DNA of 64,000 bases from Methanomicrobia archaeon (GTDB taxonomy: Archaea; Methanobacteriota_B; Thermococci; Methanofastidiosales; NM3). Under the pieces are notes generated by a model. The model saw only the letters and a list, made by a program, of their open reading frames with translations. It did not search any database and was not told the DNA's origin. A program made the translations under genes and the position numbers. Shown one piece after another: positions 8,684 to 17,360 of this stretch. The number at the start of each line of letters is the position of its first letter. Position 1 is the stretch's first letter. Location of the stretch: contig JAUVXU010000010.1 of NCBI GenBank assembly GCA_030603445.1, positions 1 to 64,000 of the forward strand. Direction: 5' to 3'.

Positions 8684-10030
8684 TTAAAGCTTTTTGCTTT
8701 TAATATTTAAAATTTCAGTGCAAGAAGACAAACATGAAATAATATCATCGACAGTATTCTTGAACGTGCCGATATCATCCGAACGCACTAGCACTATGCT
8801 TTTTTTCTCTCTTGCAACAATGATGGATTCTGTTGATTTATACTTCTCATTGTCCACGCTAAGGGCTTTTAATATTGAGTTTGCATTGTTAGTATTTTTT
8901 ACATCTATCTCCAAAACAAACTTCAGGCGTGCTTTTGTCTGGTTGAAAAGGGCGTATGTTACCTCTGCTTTGAACTCCTCAATACGATTGTTAGGAATCA
9001 TCGCCCCGGCAGCGATGTCATGTCCGCCGCCTTTTCCACTGCAATACAGGGCCCCGTGTTCCATTGCCTTTCCCAGATTCACACCCTCTTTTACCAATTT
9101 CTCCGTAGTGCGTGCTGATGCCTTTATCCCATACGATGCATCGAAAAGTATGATTATTGGTTTGTCTGGAAAAACTGCCACCAGATCTTCTGCAATTGCC
9201 CCGGAGAATCCAGGTTCAAGTGCGCTGCAATGGATAAAGTATGCAAGATGCTGGCTGTTTGATGTGATTATATCTTCCTTCCTCAATAATATGGCATTGA
9301 TGAAATCGTTGTGCATCTTGCGATAATCCTTAAAGATCCCCCTTGCTTCATTGTACGCTTCCATGCTGCCCATCATCATTTCAACAGCGACATAAGGCTT
9401 GTTAATGCTAGCACATGCATCAATCATATTAGCCACTTCTAGCGCTTGGACTGGGTCTTTTGAAAAGGGGGTGGTAAGGATGATCAATTCGGATGAACGC
9501 TCTCCTTGTGCAAGTTTCTCGGAAAAGAGGTCATCTAATATAACACTATTAGGTCCTTTGAATCCAGAAAGGTACTGTTTATCCCCCATTGCCCCTATAA
9601 CAGCAAATGGGGAAAGACGCTTGTTAGTCTCAGAAATTGCACGAATGACAAAGTAAACTACGCCCGCCCCTGAAAGCTCACGTGTTCCATCAATCCCAAA
9701 GTCCCATGGATTTACCATCCACTTATGCTGCTGTTTTGTGGGATGGTGGTCTAGGATTAGGAACTCCTTGAAATGAGAAGATATGTTTGGTACCTCAGAA
9801 CTACCGTAGTCAACGAACACAGGAAGGGTCCCATCGCTCTTTTGTGCCAGTTCTTCGAAGGATGGCCCATGGCGTATGATAACTATCTCAACCTTTTTAG
9901 TGGGAAAAGCTTGTTTTATTAGTAGTGAGGCGCATATTCCATCTGTATCACGATGCCCAAATACTGTTATCTTTTCAGCACGCTGCAATATGCGCGCTGC
10001 CTCTTTGCATTTCAGTAAAAAATTATTCAT
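8684..10030 (-). CDS. DHH-family phosphoesterase, archaeal RecJ-like
   Basis: The N-terminal DHH domain shows FGHRDTDGICASLLI, the metal-binding aspartate in VDYGSSE and the name-giving LILDHHP motif. The C-terminal DHHA1 domain carries CSGKGGGHDIAAGAM. The 448-residue layout fits archaeal RecJ-like single-strand nucleases or GINS-associated nucleases (COG0608). The gene is the last of the kae1-sua5-bud32-rdgB-rps15 series, separated from rps15 by 45 nt. Its exact substrate (DNA, RNA or nucleotide) cannot be read from sequence. Confidence 0.85.
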   Translation of the reverse strand: MNNFLLKCKEAARILQRAEKITVFGHRDTDGICASLLIKQAFPTKKVEIVIIRHGPSFEELAQKSDGTLPVFVDYGSSEVPNISSHFKEFLILDHHPTKQQHKWMVNPWDFGIDGTRELSGAGVVYFVIRAISETNKRLSPFAVIGAMGDKQYLSGFKGPNSVILDDLFSEKLAQGERSSELIILTTPFSKDPVQALEVANMIDACASINKPYVAVEMMMGSMEAYNEARGIFKDYRKMHNDFINAILLRKEDIITSNSQHLAYFIHCSALEPGFSGAIAEDLVAVFPDKPIIILFDASYGIKASARTTEKLVKEGVNLGKAMEHGALYCSGKGGGHDIAAGAMIPNNRIEEFKAEVTYALFNQTKARLKFVLEIDVKNTNNANSILKALSVDNEKYKSTESIIVAREKKSIVLVRSDDIGTFKNTVDDIISCLSSCTEILNIKSKKL

Positions 10031-10075
10031 TTATTATAACCTAATACTAAATAAATAAAATAAAAAAAGAGGGGT

Positions 10076-10540
10076 TTACTTAATAAGTAAACGTGCTTTT
10101 ACTGGATCGTATATCCATTTTGGGTCAAGTATACCATTGCGCTTGTAGTATTTCCCAAGTCGGCGGATCTTTGATTCTGATAGCTTTAGACCCCTGAAGG
10201 AATGCTTGTCCTTTGGGTGTAATTCCATATGCTTCCTCAGAAGCACTGCTTTTGTAATAAGATTCATGAGATCATCTGGCAACTCAGATGCCAAATCGTT
10301 CTCTTTGAGATGCTGTCTAATCTTTTTTCCTGTTGAGAGGCGGACATCTGCTATCCCATGCTGATCGCGTAAAATTGTGCCAATCATTGATGGTGAGTGC
10401 CCTTTCTTAGCATTATCTAAAATCAAATTTACTACTTCATCCGCACTGATATCCTCCCATTGCGGAGTAGATGTTCGTAATGGGTGAGTTGAACCTGACT
10501 TACCTTTTTTCTTTGAATGCATTCTTGCCATGTTATTCAC
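10076..10540 (-). CDS. rps15: 30S ribosomal protein S15 (uS15), archaeal form
   Basis: The 154-residue protein has the archaeal/eukaryotic N-terminal extension ([19 protein letters not shown]) and the core [26 protein letters not shown] that binds 16S rRNA in the small-subunit platform. Its ATG overlaps the rdgB stop by 4 nt (10537-10540), showing translational coupling. [12 protein letters not shown] may start at the second Met (MARMHSKK). Confidence 0.95.
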   Translation of the reverse strand: MNNMARMHSKKKGKSGSTHPLRTSTPQWEDISADEVVNLILDNAKKGHSPSMIGTILRDQHGIADVRLSTGKKIRQHLKENDLASELPDDLMNLITKAVLLRKHMELHPKDKHSFRGLKLSESKIRRLGKYYKRNGILDPKWIYDPVKARLLIK

Positions 10541-11097
10541 CTATATTCATATTCTCTGAAATAATTCATAAGCTTATTTAAAGATTTCCCTCTATGTGAA
10601 AGAGCGTTCTTCTCTTTTGTTTCCATTTCTGCAAAAGACAGGGCGGATTCTTCGGGGATAAACAAAGGATCATAACAAAATCCGCCGTCCCCTTTGATCT
10701 CGCTGCCTATCTGTCCTTTTGCTTCGCCGGCGAATATATGCGTTTTTGAGCCGTTGTTATATGCAACCACCGACTTAAATACGGCATCCCTATTACAAAT
10801 GCCATCAAGAAGGCGCAATATGCCCTCATTGCCTATTGTGTTAAACACATATTTTGAATACGGTCCCGGGAAGCCATGAAGAGCATCTATAAATAGACCA
10901 GCGTCTTCTATAAAGCAGGGCTTTTTAAGCTTTTCTATACACCAATTAATCCCAAAGTGTGCTATTTCCTCTAATGTATCAGCTTGAATCTCAGGATAAC
11001 CCAAATCCGCCTGGGTGACGGCCCATTTTACTTTCTTCATAACTGTTTTAGCTTCGTGCAGCTTATGTTCATTCCCTGTGACAAACATTAGTTCCAT
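10537..11097 (-). CDS. rdgB: XTP/dITP diphosphatase (Ham1/RdgB)
   Basis: This nucleotide-pool sanitising pyrophosphatase removes deaminated purine nucleoside triphosphates. Typical elements are [12 protein letters not shown] (substrate loop), [21 protein letters not shown] (metal-binding acidic region), [13 protein letters not shown] and [10 protein letters not shown] at the C-terminus. The length of 186 residues is normal. The ATG directly abuts the bud32 TAA, with a GAGGTG SD inside the end of bud32, so translation is coupled. Confidence 0.93.
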   Translation of the reverse strand: MELMFVTGNEHKLHEAKTVMKKVKWAVTQADLGYPEIQADTLEEIAHFGINWCIEKLKKPCFIEDAGLFIDALHGFPGPYSKYVFNTIGNEGILRLLDGICNRDAVFKSVVAYNNGSKTHIFAGEAKGQIGSEIKGDGGFCYDPLFIPEESALSFAEMETKEKNALSHRGKSLNKLMNYFREYEYR

Positions 11098-11745
11098 TTA
11101 CTCACCTCTTTGAATATAACGGCCCCTTTTTTCTATATCTTTTATACGCTCAATAACATCATCCGCCTTTATGTGGCTTCCAATATAAGCTTCTGTAAAG
11201 CTGCGCCAATAAATTTTCCAATTTTCAAAATGCGTGCTTTTCAGTGCCTGTTTGAATAGATGAAGATCAACAGCCTGTTTCTCCACTTCAGGGGAAAACT
11301 CTCCTAATCCAAAATCGATGAATACTATGTCATTGCCGCGAATTATTATGTTTGATGTTGTAAGGTCCCCGTGCACAATCCCGTGGCTATGCAATCTTCC
11401 AACCATCTCCCCAATGCCAGAAAGGATATGTAAATATTTTCGAGGATGTTTTTGCAACATCTCCTTAATCCTTTCGCCACTTATAAACTCCATGACCAAG
11501 GCATGTTTCTTCCTATCGATGAAAAATAGGGTTGGTGTGGCAACTCCTGCATTTTTTGCCTCATGCAGCAGCTTTGCCTCATGCAATGTGCGTGACAGGA
11601 CTATCTTTTTATCTAGTTCTTGTATTCTATAGCGCTTCCTAACCCTCTCCTTTACGATAAGCTTGTAAGGCAGCGCTAAATCAAAGTACTCTTGGGCATC
11701 TGTTTTGTAAATCTTGCCCTCCGCCCCTTGGTTAATCAGCTGCAT
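11098..11745 (-). CDS. bud32: KEOPS complex kinase/ATPase Bud32
   Basis: This small atypical kinase (215 residues) of the KEOPS complex supports Kae1 in making t6A in tRNA. Kinase landmarks are the nucleotide loop (GAEGKIY), VKERVRKRYRI lysine region, HGDLTTSNII catalytic loop and IDFGLGEFS in place of DFG. In many euryarchaea Bud32 is fused to Kae1, but here it is a separate gene with sua5 between the two. Its start overlaps the end of sua5 by 14 nt. Confidence 0.95.
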   Translation of the reverse strand: MQLINQGAEGKIYKTDAQEYFDLALPYKLIVKERVRKRYRIQELDKKIVLSRTLHEAKLLHEAKNAGVATPTLFFIDRKKHALVMEFISGERIKEMLQKHPRKYLHILSGIGEMVGRLHSHGIVHGDLTTSNIIIRGNDIVFIDFGLGEFSPEVEKQAVDLHLFKQALKSTHFENWKIYWRSFTEAYIGSHIKADDVIERIKDIEKRGRYIQRGE

Positions 11746-12352
11746 TGTACACCTCCATTACCTCCTCTTCGGAATACTTTCCCACCCTGTATACCTTTCC
11801 TTCTATGCAATCCATTATTGTGGAAGGTTTCTCCCCTTTGAGCTTCCCTGCATCAATGGTAAACTGTATGTAGGACAAGCTGCCAGAAAGAGATCGGACA
11901 ATGTCTTTAACTTCATAAGGATTTGGGTCATTGGACTTATTTGCACTTGTTGAAATTACAGGGATGGGGACATTGGCGAGCATGGCCATAACGACCTTGT
12001 TATCAGGTATCCTTACCATTATTTTAGAAGGGTTTATTATGGAAGGAATGTATTTTTTTGGGACTACTAGGGAAATTCCTGGAAATGCCTTTAACAACGC
12101 TTTTGCCTTGTTATCAATGCCACAAAACCTTTCGGCCGTAGTGATGTCGCGAACTATTACAGGAAGTGGTTTTGATAAGTCGCGCCCTTTTATAATATAA
12201 ATTTTATATGCCGCCTCTTCATTCAAAGCGTTGGCACCAAGAGCATAGCATGTGTCAGTTGGATAACAAAAAATTGCTCCTGAAATAATTAACTTCGATA
12301 ATTGTTTTGAAAAATCCTCATCATCAAAGCGATCAGCAGATATTATCTCCAT
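11732..12352 (-). CDS. sua5: Threonylcarbamoyl-AMP synthase (Sua5/YrdC)
   Basis: It makes threonylcarbamoyl-adenylate from threonine, bicarbonate and ATP, the substrate used by Kae1 for tRNA t6A37. The YrdC fold is seen in FCYPTDTCYALGANAL, KGRDLSKPLPVIV and PVISTSANKSNDPNP. At 206 residues it is the short YrdC-only form, lacking the additional Sua5 C-terminal domain. It overlaps kae1 by 10 nt and bud32 by 14 nt, so the whole t6A pathway core is translationally coupled. Confidence 0.92.
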   Translation of the reverse strand: MEIISADRFDDEDFSKQLSKLIISGAIFCYPTDTCYALGANALNEEAAYKIYIIKGRDLSKPLPVIVRDITTAERFCGIDNKAKALLKAFPGISLVVPKKYIPSIINPSKIMVRIPDNKVVMAMLANVPIPVISTSANKSNDPNPYEVKDIVRSLSGSLSYIQFTIDAGKLKGEKPSTIMDCIEGKVYRVGKYSEEEVMEVYNAAD

Positions 12353-13311
12353 ATGACATCCACCTCATCGGTACGCCACTTTTGCTTCACTTTTGTGTCT
12401 GATATCTCCGTCCTTCTTCCGGCACCATATTCTATCATGCCCAAAACAGCTATCATCGCGCCATTATCCCTGCAAACATCAAAGGGTGGAATAAATACTT
12501 CTGCACCCCTCTCCTCACACATTATATGGCACATTTCACGAAGGCGTGGTGCGGCAGCATTTCCTCCGACAAGAAGCATCTCATTTTTTTGTGTATGGGA
12601 AATAGCACGCTCCGTGGCTTCGACAACTATTGAGAATGCTGTTTCCATAAGAGAAAATGTCACATCTTCAACAGGGTGGGTCTTTGCGTATTTAATAGCC
12701 TCAGTAAGCATCCCTGTAAACGAAAAGTCCATTCCCTTGATGGTATATGGTATGTCCAGATACTTTGTTCCTTTTGATATATAATCATCTATTATCTTGC
12801 CGCACGGGAAGTTGATGCCTATGGCACGGGCATACGTATCTTGCATATTTCCTATCCCAATATCAAGAGTTTCGCCAAAAACCCTGTAGCGCCCTCCCGC
12901 AAATGCAAGTATCTGGGTATTCCCGCCTGATACGTACAACGTTACAGGATCCTTTATTCCTAAGAGGAACCTGCCAACCTCAATGTGGGCTATACAATGA
13001 TTTACCCCTATGATAGGTATGTTTCTGCTTACGGAAAGTGTGCGCGCTGTTGTTGCCCCAACACGCAGGCATGGCCCAAGGCCAGGTCCTTGGGCGAATG
13101 AAACAAGATCGACATCCCCTATATCAATGCCTGCTGCATTTATCGCGCTAGATACTGTTTTACCAGCTACTATGGCATGGTGATCGGCAGCCAAACGGGG
13201 ATGAATGCCCTCCCCCCCATATGAATCTACGATATTTGATAGTATATTATTATTATCGCAGATTCCAACGCCAAATGTGTGTGCTGTAGACTCTATTCCC
13301 AAGGTTATCAT
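12343..13311 (-). CDS. kae1: tRNA N6-adenosine threonylcarbamoyltransferase Kae1
   Basis: The catalytic KEOPS subunit transfers the threonylcarbamoyl group to A37 of ANN-decoding tRNAs. It begins ITLGIESTAHTFGVGI, has the metal-binding histidines in GVNHCIAHIEVG, the ASKHA phosphate loop YVSGGNTQILAF and GGNAAAPRLREM near the C-terminus. The track start at 13323 is a TTG; the ATG at 13311 matches the conserved family N-terminus and is used here (322 residues). It is first gene of the kae1-sua5-bud32-rdgB-rps15 run. Confidence 0.95.
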   Translation of the reverse strand: MITLGIESTAHTFGVGICDNNNILSNIVDSYGGEGIHPRLAADHHAIVAGKTVSSAINAAGIDIGDVDLVSFAQGPGLGPCLRVGATTARTLSVSRNIPIIGVNHCIAHIEVGRFLLGIKDPVTLYVSGGNTQILAFAGGRYRVFGETLDIGIGNMQDTYARAIGINFPCGKIIDDYISKGTKYLDIPYTIKGMDFSFTGMLTEAIKYAKTHPVEDVTFSLMETAFSIVVEATERAISHTQKNEMLLVGGNAAAPRLREMCHIMCEERGAEVFIPPFDVCRDNGAMIAVLGMIEYGAGRRTEISDTKVKQKWRTDEVDVIWR

Positions 13312-13611
13312 AAATTCACACAATCCATATGAGTAGAGGGAATATGTAATGAATCATTATAAATGTATTTTTATTTATAGGTCCTTGTTTGTAAATCCTT
13401 TTTTTCCTAAAAGATAGGTAAGAGCTAATAATATGAAAAATTATAGCTATGCCTAAATTTTTTATATAAAATTCTTAAAAATATTAGAATCATGATATTG
13501 ATTTAATTTACCATGATAAAACGAATTTCTTAATAATAATCAGAATACAATAAGTTATTTAAAGGGAACCCTGTACCACAGATATTACTTCCTCCTATAT
13601 TCAAATGTTTT

Positions 13612-13644
13612 ATGGGCGAGTATCCCCTTTTTTTATTCGCCCAT
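13612..13644. other. Hairpin in the 13.3-13.75 kb intergenic stretch
   Basis: The gap from 13312 to 13746 has no convincing gene. It is AT-rich and contains one clear structure: ATGGGCGA and TCGCCCAT pair over a 17-nt loop that includes CCCC and a T-run. A TATA-like TTATTTAAAGGG lies about 60 nt upstream on the plus strand (near 13555), so a small RNA is conceivable. Nothing else supports this. Confidence 0.3.
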
Positions 13645-13746
13645 GAAACAAACCTTTTGATCAAATAGTTCTATATCGGTGTCTATTTGACTTTACATTC
13701 CGCTTTCAAGTGTATCTATTCATGACTTGTTTTTTATCTATTTAAC

Positions 13747-13995
13747 GTGTTCTATAGGCGTAGAAATATCTGCTTTTTTATCCAAGTATTAATCAGTTCC
13801 ATGAGGGGTAGTTATATTGAAATACTTTATGCAGAAATAAAAATGGATAATTTGTTTTCTCCAAAACAAATTGGGTTCTGTGTTGGTGCAATAATTTCAG
13901 ACATACCTATGGTGGATAAGATAGATATTTCTGCAATATCCACTGGAGATATTATAAAAATCGATGGAGAAAATGTAGAGATAATAAAAAAATAA
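13747..13995 (+). pseudogene. C-terminal remnant of phosphomevalonate dehydratase small subunit (DUF126)
   Basis: From about residue 18 the ORF reads MRGSYIEILYAEIKMDNLF then VGAIISDIPMVDKIDISAISTGDIIKIDGENVEII. This matches the C-terminal half of DUF126 proteins, the swivelling small subunit of phosphomevalonate dehydratase in the archaeal mevalonate pathway: the GSY active-site segment, the VGAIIS.IPMVD core and the C-terminal STGD..KIDG strand. The N-terminal half expected before GSY (roughly 60 residues) is missing, and the preceding residues do not resemble it. No large subunit lies nearby. It is most likely a 5'-truncated relic of a duplicated gene. Confidence 0.55.
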
Positions 13996-14005
13996 TAGGG
14001 AAGTG

Positions 14006-14947
14006 TTAGATGCATTCGCACCCGAGCGCTTCGTTTATATTCTTCATTAACTTTATTGCTTTTACAAGCTCGCCGTTAGAGTATATTGGATTTGAAAGCG
14101 ACGTGGCGTTTGCCATATGCTCCTGCGCTTCCTCGATCATTTCCTAAACTTCTTCAGGTACCTCTTCTGGCAGGTTTTCAGCAATGCAGTTCCACATGGT
14201 GTTTGCATTTGCGAGCTGCGTGTTTGCTATCGGCTTGAAGATGGCGAACAGATTGATGGGATTACGTGGAACAGCTGGTCCAGCCATTTTAACAAAGAAT
14301 ATCTCACGATCGTTTCCTCCCTCTTCTCCCCACCACGTGAGGTAGGAGTTGCCTGAGGGGTCTGCTGCTATCTGCGAAGATTCATCAGCATATGAGTTGT
14401 CGGTGACCTGTGTGGTGTCGGTGACTGTGTCTGAGGAGTCTACCTTTGCCCAGAATATCTCAGCATCGCCATCTTCTCCGTACCATGTGAGGTAGGAGTT
14501 GCCTGAGGAGTCGATTGCTATCTGTGGATAGTACTCATGATATGAGTTGGTGGTGACCTGTACTGTGGTGAAAGCGCCTGAGGAGTCTACCTTTGCCCAG
14601 AATATCTCATAGTCATTTCCATCGTGTCCGCGCCATGTGAGGTAGGAGTTGCCTGAGGAGTCTGCTGCTATCTGCGGATCTTCATCACTATAATCGTTGG
14701 TGGTGACCTGTGTGGTATAGGTGACTGTGTCTGAGGAGTCTACCTTTGCCCAGAATATCTCACCGTCGTTTCCTCCTTCGTATCCCCTCCATGTGAGGTA
14801 GGAGTTGCCTGAGGAGTCTGCTGCTATCTGCGGATCCCTATCAATATAATCGTTGGTGGTGACCTGTGTGGGTGTGGTCTGGCCGGCAATTGGTGTTATT
14901 AATAAAAATGTTATAAGAAAAATAATTATTATAGTTGCTTTTTTCAT
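14006..14947 (-). pseudogene. Secreted repeat-propeller surface protein, split by an amber codon near its C-terminus
   Basis: A signal peptide (KKATIIIIFLITFLLITPIAG) is followed by four repeats of about 50 residues built on QVTTNDY..DPQIAADSSGNSYLTW..EIFWAKVDSS, which suggests beta-propeller blades. The track ORF ends at a TAG (14144-14146), but the frame continues without another stop for 45 codons to a TAA at 14006-14008. The continuation reads EMIEEAQEHMANATSLSNPIYSNGELVKAIKL...EALGCECI, almost identical to the ends of the surface proteins at 60.5 and 61.9 kb, where the matching codon is CAG (Gln). A CAG-to-TAG change thus removes most of a shared C-terminal domain. Reading 14144..14947 alone gives 267 residues. 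Confidence 0.75.
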
Positions 14948-15062
14948 ATTAAACTCTCTCCCCTTTTTTGGATTTGTATAATATTAAATAAATGTTTCTG
15001 TGAAGAGGGGAATTTTTCTATTTTTATACGAATGAAGAAAAGAATTGGAAAGCACGTGTTAG

Positions 15063-15155
15063 AATTCTAATTTACTTAATTCCATAATTAACTTTCTCAT
15101 TTTGTAATTATCAATGCTATATTTTTAACACTTTTTTTTATGTGTTTTACCATGT
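15063..15155. repeat. Intergenic block duplicated at 61.7 kb (copy 1)
   Basis: The string AATTCTAA..TTACT..ATTCCATAAT.AACTTTCTCATTTTGTA..TTAT and then TTTTTAACACTT....GTGTTTT recurs at 61703-61858 upstream of another gene of the same surface family. It lies about 115-210 bp upstream of the 14947 start. On the minus strand both copies contain MRKLIME(L/W)SKLE in frame, with some differences synonymous (TTA/TTG, AAA/AAG), suggesting an old coding remnant. The remaining gap up to 15305 shows an inverted repeat GTGCTT/AAGCAC at 15177-15198 and no gene. Confidence 0.5.
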
Positions 15156-15305
15156 GCTCCCACTTGCTGCTTGTCCGTGCTTCTCTTGGTACAAGCACTT
15201 GTTCTAATCAAGAAGGCTAAGCACCTCTTGTGCCACGCACTGTGTGACCAGTATATATGCATATACCAATCGAAAACCATATATTCTTTATACTGTATTA
15301 AAAAT

Positions 15306-16712
15306 ATGAAGAATTACAAGTTTTGTTCTATTATACTTTTATTATTGATAATATTTTCATGCGCCGGATGCATATCAGGTGGAAATGATGAAGGAAATAC
15401 CACCACAACGCCCACCGAAGCACCTACCACTACAACACCGGCCCCTACTGAGCCACCCACTGTTACTCAGCAGCCCACATCGACTGTTCCGCCTACTACC
15501 GTTCCGCCGGCACCAGAATTTGTCCACAGCGAATGTTCGACCAATTCTATGAACTTTGATGCAGGAAATACCAGATATTACATGTGCAACGCACCAGATA
15601 ATCCCACTGAAGTATGGAAGGCGGATACTTTAATGATGCAGGGATATATCCTAACGGACTATGACAGGGCATATCTTTTTCAAAGCAATTATGGGGATTA
15701 TGAGGTAAAATGTTACGATGTATACACTGGTGAAAATCTTTGGACCATAACCACCCCTTTCATGAATTTTCAAAATGTTTTTTTGAAAGATGAACGGATA
15801 TACATGTTCCAATTCACTGATGTTGACTCATTGTACTGTTATGATGCAAAGGATGGAAAATTCCTTTGGAATTCAGAGAATATCATGGACCTTTATCCAG
15901 GTGAAAAGAGATTTCACTTGTCCAGCTTAAACTACTCCGATGGAAAGATACTTGCAGTGCTAGTTACATTAGCCGATGATATAATAGCTGGGGATGGAAG
16001 ATGCTTATGTTGCTTTGATTCTAGCAATGGAGAGATATTATGGCATAAGATATTTGATCAAGATTCATGCTCTCGCCCTGCAATCGAGAATGGGACAGCT
16101 TATTTTTCCACCATCTTGCTTGACCAGACATACAATTACAGCACTAACGATGTTGAGAAGATAATCGGTATTGATATGGACAATGGGAATCAAGTATACG
16201 ATATATCAAGGGATGAGCACTATTTCAATCAAAGACAAATAATCGTATCTGATGGAAAGATATATGCCATTGGGCAAAAAAGAGACCTATTTGGCCAGAG
16301 GGAAGAGTACAACATGTACCTATTCTGCTTTTCGGCATACTCTGATGATGTCCTATGGACATATAAGATAGTGGAGAAGCGGTGGGGCAACCTTACTCTA
16401 GGCGAGGACAAGATCTTCATATCCATGCAAGACTATATAATATGTATAGATACCACCACGCATGCGGAACTCTGGAGGAAGCAGATAGAATATTATAATG
16501 AATGGAATCCGCCGATATACGCCGGAGATAAATTGATAGTATTTATATCACAGACAGGGGTAACATCCCAGGTGATGGCCTTGGATCCCGAAACAGGACA
16601 GGACTTATGGACAGTGGATCTTGAGGGATTGCAGATAGCGAATGCAGCCTCGTTCTATAAAAATCTGATGCTAGTGGGTACAGATCTGGGATATCTTTAC
16701 TGTTTTGAATGA
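15306..16712 (+). CDS. Secreted lipoprotein with PQQ-like beta-propeller
   Basis: The ATG at 15306 gives an N-terminal lipoprotein signal KNYKFCSIILLLLIIFSCAGC, followed by a Thr/Pro-rich linker (about residues 30-70) and a propeller domain. Several blades carry the tryptophan-docking pattern of PQQ-like repeats (ENLWTITTP, KFLWNSEN, EILWHKIFD, DVLWTYKI, ELWRKQI, QDLWTVDLEG). It is probably anchored to the membrane by a lipid on the cysteine and exposed outside, binding a ligand or protein. The track start (15171) adds 45 residues before the signal peptide and is unlikely. No operon partner. Confidence 0.85.
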   Translation: MKNYKFCSIILLLLIIFSCAGCISGGNDEGNTTTTPTEAPTTTTPAPTEPPTVTQQPTSTVPPTTVPPAPEFVHSECSTNSMNFDAGNTRYYMCNAPDNPTEVWKADTLMMQGYILTDYDRAYLFQSNYGDYEVKCYDVYTGENLWTITTPFMNFQNVFLKDERIYMFQFTDVDSLYCYDAKDGKFLWNSENIMDLYPGEKRFHLSSLNYSDGKILAVLVTLADDIIAGDGRCLCCFDSSNGEILWHKIFDQDSCSRPAIENGTAYFSTILLDQTYNYSTNDVEKIIGIDMDNGNQVYDISRDEHYFNQRQIIVSDGKIYAIGQKRDLFGQREEYNMYLFCFSAYSDDVLWTYKIVEKRWGNLTLGEDKIFISMQDYIICIDTTTHAELWRKQIEYYNEWNPPIYAGDKLIVFISQTGVTSQVMALDPETGQDLWTVDLEGLQIANAASFYKNLMLVGTDLGYLYCFE

Positions 16713-17015
16713 TATCCTTCCTTTTTTTATATTTATTTATATTTTTATCCTTGGTGCAATTATTGTGAACAGTATAAATATAGTTAAAAATATTCTCTCA
16801 TACTTTTAACGCATGAAAGAGATTTAGTTTCATATATTGTAAATAATATATGGTATCTATAAACAAGATATAATTTAATGTTTGGAAGATGAAAAGAACG
16901 TCATTTTTTCCTACAAAAGATATTTAAATATTCGCATTTTATGGTTATTCCAAGATATAGTTTTTAATATTATAAATAAATAAGAACAAAAATGAAATTA
17001 CTATGAGGGGCTTTT
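16713..17015 (+). promoter_or_regulatory. Promoter region of the ATP synthase operon
   Basis: This 303-bp gap holds no gene. The best promoter element is AAAGATATTTAAATATTC around 16917-16931, a near-ideal BRE/TATA, which would place the transcript start near 16955 and leave a leader of about 60 nt before the first operon gene. The rest is AT-rich spacer with TATA-like runs (for example 16860-16880). Confidence 0.6.
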
Positions 17016-17360
17016 TTGAAAAAAAAAGATGTTCTTATAAAAATAAGGGAAGAAGAAGAGAAAGGACAAGAAACTATAGCGCAAGCTAAGCAAGAGCAAG
17101 AGCGTTTGGTGCAAGAAGCCATCATAAAAGCACATACAATAAGGGAAAATGCACTAATAAAAGCTAACGAGAAATACAATGCGACCATAGACAATTTTCA
17201 TAAAGAAATGACACCCGAAGAGCGTAAGCTAATAGAAAAAGAGGAACAACTAATTGCAAATCTCAAGGAAAGGGAGATTGGTAATATTGACAAAGCTGTT
17301 TCCATAATACTCGATGATTTCGTGAGGTATATTGATGCTAAGACCGAAAAAAATGAGTAA
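17016..17360 (+). CDS. ahaH: A-type ATP synthase subunit H
   Basis: The protein is almost entirely a charged coiled coil (KIREEEEKGQETIAQAKQEQERLVQEAIIKAHTIRENA), 114 residues, and it is first in the archaeal ATPase operon, as expected for subunit H of the peripheral stalk. No ATG is available: an in-frame stop lies at 17004, and a TTG at 17016 sits 5 nt after GAGGGG, so TTG initiation is well supported. The end overlaps the next gene by 26 nt. Confidence 0.88.
   Translation: MKKKDVLIKIREEEEKGQETIAQAKQEQERLVQEAIIKAHTIRENALIKANEKYNATIDNFHKEMTPEERKLIEKEEQLIANLKEREIGNIDKAVSIILDDFVRYIDAKTEKNE

Noticed and set aside
8472-9656. Plus-strand ORFs opposite the FAD and DHH genes
   Set aside because: No motif, no SD, and the opposite strand is clearly coding with recognised families.
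14144-14146. Amber codon as pyrrolysine
   Set aside because: TAG serves as the normal terminal stop in several intact genes here (dapA, clc, surE, atpI, atpF), the matching residue in both paralogues is Gln, and no pyl genes are in the window.
15165-15305. Long N-terminus of the PQQ lipoprotein from 15171
   Set aside because: The lipoprotein signal with lipobox begins at Met 46 of that ORF; the preceding part shows no homology and contains an inverted repeat.
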